A stretch of 64,000 bases of DNA, from contig JAEULQ010000116.1 of NCBI GenBank assembly GCA_016792685.1, positions 31,026-95,025 of the forward strand, written 5' to 3'. The notes under the pieces were generated by a model. That model was not told where the DNA came from. It did no database searches and saw nothing but the letters and a program-made list of their open reading frames with translations. This DNA comes from Tabrizicola sp. (GTDB lineage Bacteria > Pseudomonadota > Alphaproteobacteria > Rhodobacterales > Rhodobacteraceae). Position 1 is the stretch's first letter. Every line of letters starts with the position of its first letter. Positions 9,392 to 18,942 of the stretch are shown here, in pieces. The position numbers and the translations under genes were made by a program.

Positions 9392-9469
9392 ACCGCCCTC
9401 CCCCTTGCCCTTTCATCTTTGCCCAAATATCCCCGCCGGAGGCTCCGACGCCCCCAAAAGGACCGACCC

Positions 9470-10141
9470 ATGACTCAGAAGACCGCCGCCCAGAAAGTCG
9501 CCCTTGTCACCGGAGCCTCGCGCGGCTTGGGATCAGCCCTCGCCGAACAGCTCGCGCTCCGCGGCTGGCACGTCGTGGCACTGGCCCGAACCGTCGGCGG
9601 GCTGGAAGAGCTTGATGACCGGGTGAAGAAGGCTGGCCTTCCCGGCGCGGGTGGCATGACGCTGGCGCCGATGGATGTGACCAATGACGACGCGATGCGG
9701 CACCTCTGCCGACAGATCCACGACCGCTGGGGCGGACTTGGGCTCTGGGTTCATGCCGCCGTGCACGCCGCGCCGCTGGCGCCGATGGGGTCGCTGGACC
9801 AGAAGGACTGGGAAAAGTCGATCGCCACGAATACCCGTGCGACCGGCATGCTGATCCCGATGGTCGAGCCGCTCTTGCGCGCCCACGCGGGCACCGCGCT
9901 TTTCCTCGACGACCCCCGCGCAGGCCAGCCCTTCTTCGGAGCCTATGGCGCAAGCAAGGCAGCCCAGATCGCCCTTGCGAAAAGCTGGCAGGCCGAGACG
10001 GCCAAACACGGACCCCGGGTGCTGATCGAGACGCCCGCGCCACTACCAACCGCCACCCGCGCCCGTTTCTTCCCGGGCGAGGACCGCAGCAAGCTGGGCG
10101 ACCTTCAGGCCGAAGCCGCCCGGCTGCTTGACCGGCTGTAG
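9470..10141 (+). CDS. SDR-family protein with atypical active site
   Basis: This 223-residue Rossmann protein has the classical short-chain dehydrogenase cofactor motif TGASRGLG (residues 14-21) and a YxxxK pair, Tyr159/Lys163, in AYGASKAAQ. The catalytic serine normally about 13 residues before the tyrosine is missing: residues 143-158 contain no serine and read LFLDDPRAG at that place. The usual NNAG is replaced by HAAV. It may be a divergent dehydrogenase (E. coli YciK-like) or a non-catalytic NAD(P)-binding protein. It starts at an ATG after an 78-bp spacer and ends 4 bp before the convergent holC stop. Confidence 0.85.
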   Translation: MTQKTAAQKVALVTGASRGLGSALAEQLALRGWHVVALARTVGGLEELDDRVKKAGLPGAGGMTLAPMDVTNDDAMRHLCRQIHDRWGGLGLWVHAAVHAAPLAPMGSLDQKDWEKSIATNTRATGMLIPMVEPLLRAHAGTALFLDDPRAGQPFFGAYGASKAAQIALAKSWQAETAKHGPRVLIETPAPLPTATRARFFPGEDRSKLGDLQAEAARLLDRL

Positions 10142-10145
10142 GCGA

Positions 10146-10613
10146 CTACTTCCCCGGGTACTCGGCCTTCTTTTCCCACCGCCCGCTTTCCTCGGACCAG
10201 TATTGCGCGGCATGCCCTGCGGCTGTCATGGCCTTCCATTGCGCCCGGGCGGCTTGCAGGCGGGGCTCGTCATTGCCGTCAAACAGCACCCAGACGCGCT
10301 CCATCGCCGCGATCTCGGCATCACTTGCAGTGGCCCCATCGACCAGGGCCAGCACCTTGGCGCCATTGGCCGGCGCCCCCTGGCCCAGAAGCACCGGTTG
10401 GTCTGCGTCATGCGGGCCACCGGCCAGACCATGCGGCAGAAAGCTTTCGTCCCCGCCGCGCAACCAGAGGTGCCCGTCCAGCCGTTCCAGTGCCGCCGGG
10501 TCGGTGCCGCGCACCATGACACGCCAGCCCTGATTCAAGGCGCGCGGGGCATTGATGGCAAGCGTGTCGGCCGGGGCCGACTGCATCAGGTGAAAGAACA
10601 TCACCGTGCCCAT
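10146..10613 (-). CDS. holC: DNA polymerase III chi subunit
   Basis: HolC links the clamp loader to single-strand-binding protein. The 155-residue protein has the family pattern MFFHLMQSAPADTLA, then RGGDESFLPHG, QPVLLGQG, and the C-terminal RAQWKAMTAAGHAAQYW. The ATG at 10613 is chosen because of a good AAAGGTCAG ribosome-binding region and the canonical N-terminus; longer in-frame starts would overlap pepA. The gene lies 94 bp after pepA on the same strand, the pepA-holC order seen in many proteobacteria. Confidence 0.92.
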   Translation of the reverse strand: MGTVMFFHLMQSAPADTLAINAPRALNQGWRVMVRGTDPAALERLDGHLWLRGGDESFLPHGLAGGPHDADQPVLLGQGAPANGAKVLALVDGATASDAEIAAMERVWVLFDGNDEPRLQAARAQWKAMTAAGHAAQYWSEESGRWEKKAEYPGK

Positions 10614-10707
10614 GGATCTGACCTTTCGGGTCCGCGCATCGCCTGTCTTGACCAGCTCTTCACTGCGCGCCCGTCCGCAAGGACCGACGCGAAGCGAAGG
10701 CGGTGGC

Positions 10708-12177
10708 TCATTTCTCGAACCGGTCGCGGATAAGGCGGTCAAGCGACATGACCCCCCAGCCCGTCGCCCCTTTCGGTGCCAGGGTGCTGTCGGACTTGAG
10801 AAGCGCCGTCCCGGCAATGTCGAGGTGACACCAGGGCACGTCAGGCTTGACGAAACGCTGCAGGAACTGCGCCGCCGTGATCGCCCCGCCATCGCGACCG
10901 CCGACATTCATCATGTCCGCGATGCGGCTTTTCAGCTTTGCGTCATAGGCTTCACCCATCGGCATCCGCCAGGCGCCCTCGCCCTCGGCCTTGGCCGCAG
11001 CCAGGAAGGCGTTGCAGAGATCGTCGTTGTTCGAAAAGACGCCGGTATTCTCGTGCCCAAGCGCAATGATGACCGCGCCCGTCAGCGTGGCAAGGTTGAT
11101 CATGCCCACCGGTTTGAACCGCTCCTGCGCGTACCAAAGCACGTCTGCCAGAACCAGACGGCCCTCGGCGTCGGTGTTGATCACCTCGATCGTGTCACCC
11201 TTCATCGACTTCACGACGTCGCCCGGGCGCTGCGCGCGGCCATCGGGCATGTTCTCGACCAGACCGACAAGGCCGACGACATTGGCCTTGGCCTTGCGCA
11301 GGGCCAGCGTCCGCATGACGCCCGCAACGACGCCCGCGCCGCCCATGTCCATCGTCATCTCTTCCATGCCAGCCGCCGGCTTGATCGAGATCCCGCCAGT
11401 GTCGAAGACGACACCCTTGCCGATCAGCGCAAAGGGCGCCTCGCCCTTCTTGCCGCCCTTCCACTGCATCACAACGACCTTGGACGGGCTCTCGGACCCC
11501 TGGCCCACGCCAAGAAGTGCCCCCATGCCCAGCTTCATCAGCTCTTCTTCTTCCAGGATCTCGACATCGAGGCCCAGCTCCTGCATCGCCGCAAGGCGCG
11601 CGGCAAAGTCATGCGTGGTCAGGACATTGGCCGGCTCGTTGACCAGGTCACGGGTGAAAAAGACCCCTTCGGCAACCGCCGCCATCGGTGCCGCCGCGCG
11701 GGCCACCGATTCCGGCTTGGCCGCCATCATCGTCACCGGACCCGGAGCAGTCTTCTCGCCGGTCTTGTGGGTGTTGAAGTCATAGGCGCGCATCGCCAGG
11801 CCAAAGGCCAGATCGGCAGCCCGTGCATGGGCTTCGGCCAGAACCAGCGTTCCTGCGGTCCCGTGGCTGCGCCCGACCGCCGCCCCGGCCTTCCGTGCCT
11901 GGGCCTGGTCGGCCTTCTTCGGCAGACGGATGACCTGCACGGCATCGGCAGCAATTCCCGGCGGGTAGGTCAGGTCCAGCGCCTCGCCCGGCTTCAGTTT
12001 CGCGAAAGCCTCCGACCCGATCGCCCGGGACAGCGCCCCCTTGGTCAGCCGGTCAAGCCGCCGAACCCCGGCGCTGGTTGCCTGATCGGGTTCGGCCAGA
12101 ACGGCGATGCGGCCCTTGGCGGTGGCAAGGGTGTCAAGATCAAGAGCCTGAAACTGGATCGGCAAGGGATTTGGCAT
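10708..12177 (-). CDS. pepA: Leucyl aminopeptidase (cytosol aminopeptidase, M17)
   Basis: This is a 489-residue M17 metallopeptidase that removes N-terminal amino acids in the cytosol. The metal and catalytic region is intact: GKGVVFDTGGISIKP near residue 254 with the binding lysine and aspartate, MTMDMGGAG, and the signature NTDAEGRL near residue 335. The N-terminal macro-like domain is present. It is divergent from lptF with about 160 bp between starts, which must hold both promoters. It probably forms a two-gene unit with holC. Confidence 0.95.
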   Translation of the reverse strand: MPNPLPIQFQALDLDTLATAKGRIAVLAEPDQATSAGVRRLDRLTKGALSRAIGSEAFAKLKPGEALDLTYPPGIAADAVQVIRLPKKADQAQARKAGAAVGRSHGTAGTLVLAEAHARAADLAFGLAMRAYDFNTHKTGEKTAPGPVTMMAAKPESVARAAAPMAAVAEGVFFTRDLVNEPANVLTTHDFAARLAAMQELGLDVEILEEEELMKLGMGALLGVGQGSESPSKVVVMQWKGGKKGEAPFALIGKGVVFDTGGISIKPAAGMEEMTMDMGGAGVVAGVMRTLALRKAKANVVGLVGLVENMPDGRAQRPGDVVKSMKGDTIEVINTDAEGRLVLADVLWYAQERFKPVGMINLATLTGAVIIALGHENTGVFSNNDDLCNAFLAAAKAEGEGAWRMPMGEAYDAKLKSRIADMMNVGGRDGGAITAAQFLQRFVKPDVPWCHLDIAGTALLKSDSTLAPKGATGWGVMSLDRLIRDRFEK

Positions 12178-12340
12178 CTGGGACTCGCTGTCGAGAATGG
12201 TTTCCGGGAAGGATTACCGCACCTTGGGCGGCGCCTTGCCAAAGGCTACAACCGGCCCATGCGAATGGCCAGATACCAGTTTTCGCCGCCGGTGAATTCC
12301 GTTAGGGTCGCCGCAACATCTTGTAGGGGCCGGATCAGGC

Positions 12341-13456
12341 GTGTCTAGATTCGACAGATATCTCTTGTCGCAACTCTTGCAGCTGTTTGGCTTTTTTGCC
12401 CTGGTCCTTGTTGCGGTCTACTGGGTGAACCGGGCTGTCGGGCTCTTCGACCAGCTGATCGGCGACGGTCAATCGGCGATGGTGTTTCTTGAGTTCTCGA
12501 TCCTGACCCTGCCGAACGCGATCCGCCTTGTGCTTCCAGTCGCGGCCTTTGCGTCAACCGTCTATGTCGCGAACCGCCTGATGCAAGAATCCGAGCTTGT
12601 GGTCATGCAGGCCACCGGCTTTTCGGCCTTTCGTCTGGCGCGGCCCGTCCTTTACTTCGGCCTTACGGTCATGGTGATGCAGCTTGTGCTGACAAATGTG
12701 CTCGTCCCCGCCAGCCAGCGCATCCTGAGCGAGCGCAGCGCCGAGATTTCGCGAAACGTGACCGCCAGGTTCCTGACGGCCGGTCAGTTCATGCATCCCT
12801 CGCCCGGAATCACCCTCTACATCCGCGAGATCAGCCCAAACGGAGAGCTGCTCGATCTCTTCCTTGCCGACGAGCGTTCGGCGGAAAGCCGCGCGATCCA
12901 CACCGCGCGCAAGGCCTTTCTGGTGCGCGGAGAGGTCGCGCCCAAGCTCGTGATGGTCGATGGCGCGACGCAGGATGTCACGCGCCACGACGGGCGCCTT
13001 TCGGTCACCCGGTTCTCGGACTTCACGCTTGATCTGGCGGGCCTCCTGTCGGTCGGCGAGACCGGCCAGATTGCGCTGAACGCGCTGTCGACCCAAACAT
13101 TGCTTGCGGCTTCGCCCGAAGCGATAGAAGCAACCGGCGCAAGCCGGGCACAAATCCTTGAGGAAGGTCATTCCCGGCTTGCCGCGCCACTGCTGGCCGT
13201 TGCGGCACCCCTGATCGGGTTCGCGGCACTGATGCTTGGAAGCTTCTCGCGCTTTGGCCTTTGGCGGCAGATGGCCCTGGCGGTGATCCTGCTGATCGGC
13301 ATGCAGCTTCTCTGGACCTGGGCGGGCAGCCTGGCCATCACTGCCGCCACGGGATGGGCAATCGTCTACGCACCACCGCTCCTTGGTGTCGCTGCGGGGG
13401 TCGGGCTTCTGTGGCAGGCACAACGGCCCCGGCGTCTGCGAAGGGTGGCTGCATGA
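12341..13456 (+). CDS. lptF: LPS export ABC transporter permease LptF
   Basis: LptF is one of two permeases of the LptB2FG complex that extracts lipopolysaccharide from the inner membrane. The 371-residue protein has three N-terminal and three C-terminal membrane helices around a periplasmic beta-jellyroll; FDRYLLSQLLQLFGFFALVL and ELVVMQATGFSAFRLARPV are typical. The start is a GTG at 12341. The stop overlaps lptG (ATGA). It opens the run lptF-lptG-lptD-surA-pdxA-rsmA. Confidence 0.95.
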   Translation: MSRFDRYLLSQLLQLFGFFALVLVAVYWVNRAVGLFDQLIGDGQSAMVFLEFSILTLPNAIRLVLPVAAFASTVYVANRLMQESELVVMQATGFSAFRLARPVLYFGLTVMVMQLVLTNVLVPASQRILSERSAEISRNVTARFLTAGQFMHPSPGITLYIREISPNGELLDLFLADERSAESRAIHTARKAFLVRGEVAPKLVMVDGATQDVTRHDGRLSVTRFSDFTLDLAGLLSVGETGQIALNALSTQTLLAASPEAIEATGASRAQILEEGHSRLAAPLLAVAAPLIGFAALMLGSFSRFGLWRQMALAVILLIGMQLLWTWAGSLAITAATGWAIVYAPPLLGVAAGVGLLWQAQRPRRLRRVAA

Positions 13457-14550
13457 CGCTAAGCCTCTACATTGCGCGGCGCTTTCTGGGCACGGTAGGT
13501 CGGGTGTTCCTGATCTTCTTCGCCATTCTCTTGCTGATCGACATGATCGAACAGCTCCGCCGATTTTCTGGGGACGGAGTGGGTCTGGCCGGGGCCGCAC
13601 AGCTTTCGCTCCTCAGCGTGCCCGAGACGCTTTACCGTATCCTTCCCCTGATCATGATCATGGGTGCAATCGCCATGTTCCTGGGCCTCGCACGCTCTTC
13701 GGAACTGGTTGTGGTCCGCGCCGCCGGCCGCTCGGGCCTGCGCTTCCTCATGACCCCGCTTCTGGTCTCAATCGCGCTAGGCTGTCTGGCGGTTGCGTTC
13801 TTCAACCCGCTGGTTGCGGCCACGTCAAAGGCCTATGATGACAAGCGCGCCGAGTTGAGCCAGGGCGGCCGGTCTGTCCTTTCGGTGGCCGACACCGGCC
13901 TTTGGCTGCGGCAAGGGTCGGAAGAGGGCCAGACCGTGATCCAGGCGGCACGCTCGAACCTTGATGGAACCGAGCTTTTCGGCGTGACCTTCCTTGGCTT
14001 CGACAGCATTGGTCTGCCCCGCACCCGGATCGAGGCCGACTCTGCCCGCCTTGTCTCCGGCGCCTGGGAATTGACGGGCACCAAGACCTGGGACCTGACT
14101 GCAGGCAACCCCGAACTTGCGGCCGTCACCGCTGCGGGACCGATTGCCCTGCCGTCGGACCTGACACCGGAACGCATCCGCGACAGCTTTGGCACCCCGT
14201 CGGCGATCGGATTCTGGGATCTGCCCGGCTATATCGGTGATCTTGAACGCGCAGGCTTTTCCGCCCAGGCCTACAAACTTTGGTACCAGATGGAACTGGC
14301 CCTGCCGCTTCTGATGGCTGCCATGGTCCTGGTGGCCGCAGGCTTCACCATGCGCCACACCCGTTTCGGCGGCACGGGCAAGATGGTGCTCTTTGCCCTC
14401 TTGGCGGGGTTCGGCTTCTACTTCCTGCGCAACTTTGCGCAGGCGCTTGGCGACAGCGGCCAGATTCCCGTCCTTCTCGCCGCCTGGAGCCCCCCCGTCG
14501 CCGCCGTGATGCTGTCGCTTGGCCTTCTTCTGCACCTTGAGGATGGCTGA
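13453..14550 (+). CDS. lptG: LPS export ABC transporter permease LptG
   Basis: LptG is the partner of LptF, 365 residues with the same six-helix topology. MTLSLYIARRFLGTVGRVF begins the first helix, SSELVVVRAAGRSGLRFL is the coupling-helix region, and MRHTRFGGTGKMVLF matches the C-terminal family block. The ATG at 13453 overlaps the lptF stop; the frame is open further upstream, but that part is inside lptF. Its stop lies 1 bp before the chosen lptD start. Confidence 0.95.
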   Translation: MTLSLYIARRFLGTVGRVFLIFFAILLLIDMIEQLRRFSGDGVGLAGAAQLSLLSVPETLYRILPLIMIMGAIAMFLGLARSSELVVVRAAGRSGLRFLMTPLLVSIALGCLAVAFFNPLVAATSKAYDDKRAELSQGGRSVLSVADTGLWLRQGSEEGQTVIQAARSNLDGTELFGVTFLGFDSIGLPRTRIEADSARLVSGAWELTGTKTWDLTAGNPELAAVTAAGPIALPSDLTPERIRDSFGTPSAIGFWDLPGYIGDLERAGFSAQAYKLWYQMELALPLLMAAMVLVAAGFTMRHTRFGGTGKMVLFALLAGFGFYFLRNFAQALGDSGQIPVLLAAWSPPVAAVMLSLGLLLHLEDG

Positions 14551-14551
14551 G

Positions 14552-16693
14552 ATGACCCGCCTCCTCGCCCTCATTTGCCTTCTTCTGACCCTGGCCCTAC
14601 CGGCAGCGGCGCAGGACCGGGCGACGCTCGTCTCGGACAGCCTGTCGATCACCGGTGACACCCGTCTCATTGCCGAGGGCAATGTCGAGGTCTTCTTCAA
14701 AGGACGTCGCCTAAAGGCGAGCCGGATCGTCTTTGACCAGGCCACGAACCGGCTTGAGATCACCGGACCGATCGTCCTGACCGAGGAATCCGGCGACATC
14801 CTGATCCTGGCATCGCAAGCAGACCTGCAGGCCGACATGTCCGAAGGCATCCTGACCAGCGCGCGGCTTGTGCTGAACCGCCAGTTGCAGCTTGCGGCCA
14901 ACCAGATGGTGCGCGTCTCGGGCCGTTATACCGCGCTGCAGACCGTGGCGGCCTCGTCCTGCAAGGTCTGCGAAGGCGATCCGACGCCGCTTTGGGAAAT
15001 CCGGGCCCGCCGTGTCGTGCATGACGAGGTCGAACGGCAGATCTACTTCGACCGCGCCCAGTTCCGGCTGGGTGGCATCCCGGTACTTTATATCCCGCGC
15101 CTGCGCATGCCGGATCCCACGCTGAAGCGCGCCACAGGGTTCCTCATGCCCTCGCTCAGGACGACGTCTCAGCTCGGGACGGGGATCAAGCTCCCGTATT
15201 TCCTGGTTCTCGGAAAATCCTCCGACCTGACGCTGACGCCCTATGTCACCTTGCGCGACAGCACCACGCTTGACCTGCGGTACCGCCGCGCCTTCGCGAC
15301 CGGCCTTCTGGAAGTCACCGGCGCCTTGACCCGTGACCAGCTGGATCCGGGCAGGACCCGCGGCTATCTCTTCGTGGATGGCACCTTCAGCCTGCCCGAG
15401 CGTTTCGGCCTGACGATCAAGGGCCAGACGGTCACCGACCCGGCCTATCTTCTGGACTATGGCATCGCCAACATCGACCGTCTGGACAGCCGGATCGAGG
15501 TCAAGCGGACCCGGCGGAACGAACATATCTCGGCCCGGATCATCAGCTTCCAGACCCTGCGCGAGGATGAAGACGACAGCACCATCCCTTCGATCATCGC
15601 CGACATTACTTTCCACCGCCGCTTCTCGCTTGGGCCACTCGGCGGCGAAGGCGGGCTGCGGTTCCAGACCCACAATCACTATCGCAGCTCCTCGAACCCG
15701 CTTGACGGGCTCGACAGTGACACGATCGCCGATGGCCGGGATCTCGGACGGTTCTCGGCCCGGATCGACTGGCGGCGGAGCTTCCTGCTGCCGATGGGCA
15801 TCGAGGGCACCGTCCTTGGCGAAGTCACGGCAGATGCCTACCGGATCGCCCAGGATACGGCGTTTGCCGGCAGCACCACCCGGACCCATGCCAATGCCGG
15901 GGTCGAGCTGCGGTGGCCCTGGATAAAGGCCGGCCGGAACGGGGCGACCCATGTGATCGAACCTGTCGTGCAGCTGCTTTATGCCTCGTCGGCCGCGGAA
16001 ACCCTGCCGAACGAGGACTCGGCGCTCGTCGAATTCGACGAGGGCAACCTCTTCGCGCTTGACCGCTTCCCGGGTTCGGACGCCGTCGAACGTGGACCTC
16101 GGGCAAATGTCGGTATCACCTGGACCCGATATGCCCCTGAAGGCTGGTCCATGGGCCTGACCGTCGGGCGGGTCTTCCGCGAAGCCGACCTTGGCCAGTT
16201 CGGCCCAAGCTCGGGCCTCGCAGGCAAACAGTCCGATTGGCTGGCCGCGGTCAATTTCACCCTGGCTGACGGTCTGGCCGTCACCGGGCGCCTGGTGATC
16301 GACGACGAGCTGAACATTTCCAAAGGCGAGGCAAGGGTCACGCTGAACGGTCCGAAGACCTCGATCGCGTCCTCGGTGATCTGGGCGGTGCCCGACCTGC
16401 TCGAAAACCGGCCCGATCCGACGCAGGAATTCACCTTCGATGCTCGCCGCCGTCTGAACCCGAACTGGACTGCCAAACTCTCTGGCCGTTATGACTTTGT
16501 CGCCGACCGGGGCACAGTCGCCGGTCTGGGTCTGGAGTTCCTGAACGAATGCGTGCGGTTTGATGTTTCCCTCTCGCGTCGCTTCACGTCCTCGACTAGT
16601 GTGACCCCGACAACAGATTTCGGCCTTTCGCTGGACCTTGTCGGGTTCGGCGGTGGCGTAACCGGGGGTCCGGCGCGGACCTGTCGGCAATGA
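14552..16693 (+). CDS. lptD: LPS-assembly protein LptD
   Basis: LptD is the outer-membrane barrel that inserts lipopolysaccharide into the outer leaflet. The 713-residue protein has a signal peptide (cleavage likely after LALPAAA), an OstA/LptA-like jellyroll at about residues 27-120 (GDTRLIAEGNVEVFFKGRRL), two close cysteines in SSCKVCEGDP, and a long C-terminal beta-barrel with alternating patterns. A further cysteine lies near the C-terminus (NECVRFDVS), as expected for inter-domain disulfides. The ATG at 14552 is preferred to the one at 14543 because GAGG is then about ten bases upstream and not directly adjacent. Confidence 0.93.
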   Translation: MTRLLALICLLLTLALPAAAQDRATLVSDSLSITGDTRLIAEGNVEVFFKGRRLKASRIVFDQATNRLEITGPIVLTEESGDILILASQADLQADMSEGILTSARLVLNRQLQLAANQMVRVSGRYTALQTVAASSCKVCEGDPTPLWEIRARRVVHDEVERQIYFDRAQFRLGGIPVLYIPRLRMPDPTLKRATGFLMPSLRTTSQLGTGIKLPYFLVLGKSSDLTLTPYVTLRDSTTLDLRYRRAFATGLLEVTGALTRDQLDPGRTRGYLFVDGTFSLPERFGLTIKGQTVTDPAYLLDYGIANIDRLDSRIEVKRTRRNEHISARIISFQTLREDEDDSTIPSIIADITFHRRFSLGPLGGEGGLRFQTHNHYRSSSNPLDGLDSDTIADGRDLGRFSARIDWRRSFLLPMGIEGTVLGEVTADAYRIAQDTAFAGSTTRTHANAGVELRWPWIKAGRNGATHVIEPVVQLLYASSAAETLPNEDSALVEFDEGNLFALDRFPGSDAVERGPRANVGITWTRYAPEGWSMGLTVGRVFREADLGQFGPSSGLAGKQSDWLAAVNFTLADGLAVTGRLVIDDELNISKGEARVTLNGPKTSIASSVIWAVPDLLENRPDPTQEFTFDARRRLNPNWTAKLSGRYDFVADRGTVAGLGLEFLNECVRFDVSLSRRFTSSTSVTPTTDFGLSLDLVGFGGGVTGGPARTCRQ

Positions 16694-16750
16694 GAGCGAC
16701 GAAACGGGCGGGCCCAAGACCCGCAAGCTTGAGGAAGAGCGGCTGAGGCG

Positions 16751-17953
16751 ATGAGGTTTTCCTTCCTGAAACAGCAGTTGGTGGCGCTGACCTGCAGCGT
16801 GGCCTTCGCGGCACCGGTTCTGGCGCAAGACCTGTTCACGCCCCGGCTTTACGTCAATGACCGGGCCATCACTGTCTATGAGCTTGAGCAGCGCGCCTTG
16901 TTCCTGCGTGTCCTGCGGGCGCCCGGCAACCCCGAGGAAGAGGCCCTGAAGGCTCTGATCGAGGACCGCCTGCGCCAGACCGAAGCCGAGCGCCTCGGCC
17001 TGAAGCTGACCGAACAGGATGTGATGGCCGGGATGACCGAATTCGCCGCGCGGGCGAACCTCACGCCCGAGCAGTTCGTCGAGGAGCTCGGCAAGGCAGG
17101 TGTCTCGGCCGAGACCTTCCGTGATTTCGTTTCCGCCGGACTGATCTGGCGGCAGGCCGTGCGCGCTCGTTTCCTTGGCCAGATTCCGATCAGCGACAAT
17201 GACATCGATCGTGCGCTCGAGGCCTCGGCCAGACCGCGCGCCCTGCAGGTTCTGGCCAGCGAACTCGTCATTCCCGCTCCGGAAGGCGAGGAAGAGGCCG
17301 CCATGGCCCAGGCGCAGGAACTGGCAGATTCCATCAGCGGCGAAGGTGCCTTTGCGTCCGCCGCACGCCAGTACTCCGCGGCCCCCACAGCCGGGGCTGG
17401 CGGCCGACTGGATTGGCTTCCCCTCGCCAACCTTCCCGCTGCCATCGGCCAGAAGATCCTTGCCCTCGACGCGGGCGAGGTTTCCGACCCGATTTCAGTT
17501 CCCGGTGCGGTCGTTCTTTTCATGCTGCGCGATGTGGCCGAGGACAAGACCGCCGAACCGATTGCCGTATCCGTCGAATGGGCCGAGTTCCTGGTTCCCG
17601 ACGACGCGGCCGAGATCGCCCGGATCCGTGCTGCCTCGGATGAATGCAACGACCTTAATGCCCAGGCGAAGGGCCTGCCCGAAGATCGCCTGACGATCAC
17701 CAAATCGGCGCTTGAAGCGGTGCCGGGTGACGTTGCGCTTGAGCTTGCCAAGCTTGACCCCGGCGAAAGCTCGGTTGCACTGACCCGGGGCGGGTTCCGC
17801 AGGTTTCTGATGCTCTGCGGCCGCGAACAGGTGCTTGAACCGCAGCCGACCCGCGAACAGGTCCGCGAACAGGTGATCAACCAGAAACTTGAAGGCATGG
17901 CGGAAGGCTATCTCGAAGAACTGCGCGCCGCCGCCTTCATTCGCGAGCCGTGA
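16751..17953 (+). CDS. surA: SurA-like periplasmic peptidyl-prolyl isomerase/chaperone
   Basis: The 400-residue protein has a signal peptide ending APVLAQ, a SurA N-terminal chaperone module (LYVNDRAITVYELEQRALFL and a helical stretch to about residue 150), and one parvulin-like PpiC domain at about 175-275 (FASAARQYSAAPTAGAGGRLDWLP). It escorts outer-membrane proteins such as LptD across the periplasm, and this fits its place right after lptD. The second parvulin domain is weak or degenerate. The gene overlaps pdxA by 4 bp (GTGA). Confidence 0.9.
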   Translation: MRFSFLKQQLVALTCSVAFAAPVLAQDLFTPRLYVNDRAITVYELEQRALFLRVLRAPGNPEEEALKALIEDRLRQTEAERLGLKLTEQDVMAGMTEFAARANLTPEQFVEELGKAGVSAETFRDFVSAGLIWRQAVRARFLGQIPISDNDIDRALEASARPRALQVLASELVIPAPEGEEEAAMAQAQELADSISGEGAFASAARQYSAAPTAGAGGRLDWLPLANLPAAIGQKILALDAGEVSDPISVPGAVVLFMLRDVAEDKTAEPIAVSVEWAEFLVPDDAAEIARIRAASDECNDLNAQAKGLPEDRLTITKSALEAVPGDVALELAKLDPGESSVALTRGGFRRFLMLCGREQVLEPQPTREQVREQVINQKLEGMAEGYLEELRAAAFIREP

Positions 17954-18918
17954 CCGCACCGGTCATACTGACCTCGGGCGACCCATCCGGAATCGGTCCG
18001 GAAATCGCCGCCAAGGCTTGGTCCCGGGGCGAACGCTTTGTCTGGATCGGCGATCCCCGGCATCTGCCCGCAGATACCCAATGGCGACCGGTTGCCGAGG
18101 GCGAAGCGCCCGGCAACGGCCCCATGGCCGTCCTGCCACATGACTTTGCCGCCCCCGCCCGTCCCGGCAGCCCCGATCCGGCCAACGCAGCCGGGGTGGT
18201 CGCGGTGATCGAACGCGCCGTCCGGCTGGTGCAGGCAGGCCAGGCCTCGGCGCTCTGCACCGCGCCCATCCACAAGAAGGCTCTGAAGGACGGGGCTGGC
18301 TTTGCCTTCCCGGGCCATACCGAATTCCTGGCCCACTTGGCGGGCGTGGAACACGTGGTGATGATGCTCGCCTGCCCCGGCCTGCGCGTCGTCCCGGCAA
18401 CGATCCATATTCCGCTGGCCGAAGTGCCCCGGGCCCTTACCCCAACAGTACTGGAAACGACGATCCGCATCACCCGCGCGGGCCTGGTGCGGGACTTCGG
18501 TATAGCCGAACCGCGGATTGCGGTGGCGGGTCTCAATCCCCATGCCGGAGAAGGTGGAGCGATGGGGCGCGAAGAGCTTGACTGGATGGCGCCGCTTGTC
18601 GCCCGGCTGCGGGGCGAGGGCCTGCACATCCGCGGCCCGCTGCCTGCCGACACGATGTTTCATGCCCAGGCCCGCGCGGGATATGACGTGGCGATCTGCG
18701 CCTATCACGACCAGGCGCTGATCCCGATCAAGACCATCGACTTCGCTGGCGGAGTGAACGTGACCCTGGGACTTCCCTTCGTGCGCACGTCACCTGATCA
18801 CGGTACGGCCTATGACATCGCAGGCCAGGACCGGGCCGATCCCTCCAGCCTGATTGCGGCCTTGCGCCTGGCGCGCGAAATGGCAGCAGCGCGCGGGCCG
18901 TCCGCGCGGATGGTTTGA
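17950..18918 (+). CDS. pdxA: 4-hydroxythreonine-4-phosphate dehydrogenase
   Basis: PdxA oxidises 4-phosphohydroxy-L-threonine in pyridoxal phosphate synthesis. The 322-residue protein has the expected TSGDPSGIGPEI start, the metal-binding region with HKKALKDGAGFAFPGHTEFL, GLNPHAGEGGAMG, and the C-terminal CAYHDQALIPIK and RTSPDHGTAYDIAG motifs. The start is GTG, overlapping the surA stop. It is followed by rsmA after 24 bp, an order shared with E. coli (lptD-surA-pdxA-rsmA). Confidence 0.95.
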   Translation: MTAPVILTSGDPSGIGPEIAAKAWSRGERFVWIGDPRHLPADTQWRPVAEGEAPGNGPMAVLPHDFAAPARPGSPDPANAAGVVAVIERAVRLVQAGQASALCTAPIHKKALKDGAGFAFPGHTEFLAHLAGVEHVVMMLACPGLRVVPATIHIPLAEVPRALTPTVLETTIRITRAGLVRDFGIAEPRIAVAGLNPHAGEGGAMGREELDWMAPLVARLRGEGLHIRGPLPADTMFHAQARAGYDVAICAYHDQALIPIKTIDFAGGVNVTLGLPFVRTSPDHGTAYDIAGQDRADPSSLIAALRLAREMAAARGPSARMV

Positions 18919-18942
18919 ACCGCATGACAGCCGGAGGGTGAC

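Noticed and set aside
9392-9469. A pyrimidine- or palindrome-type repeat before the SDR gene
   Set aside because: The stretch has a GC-rich CCGCCGGAGGC run and the sequence TTTCATCTTTGCCC, a composition often met before Rhodobacteraceae genes; only a vague likeness to 46687 (TTCATCTTTCTG) was found, so no repeat is claimed.
10606-12348. 580-codon frame on the plus strand opposite pepA
   Set aside because: It mirrors pepA codons, has no recognisable domain, and would overlap holC and lptF.
14711-16828. 705-codon open frame antisense to lptD
   Set aside because: Long antisense openness is common at this GC content; sense frame codes for LptD with clear signal peptide and motifs.
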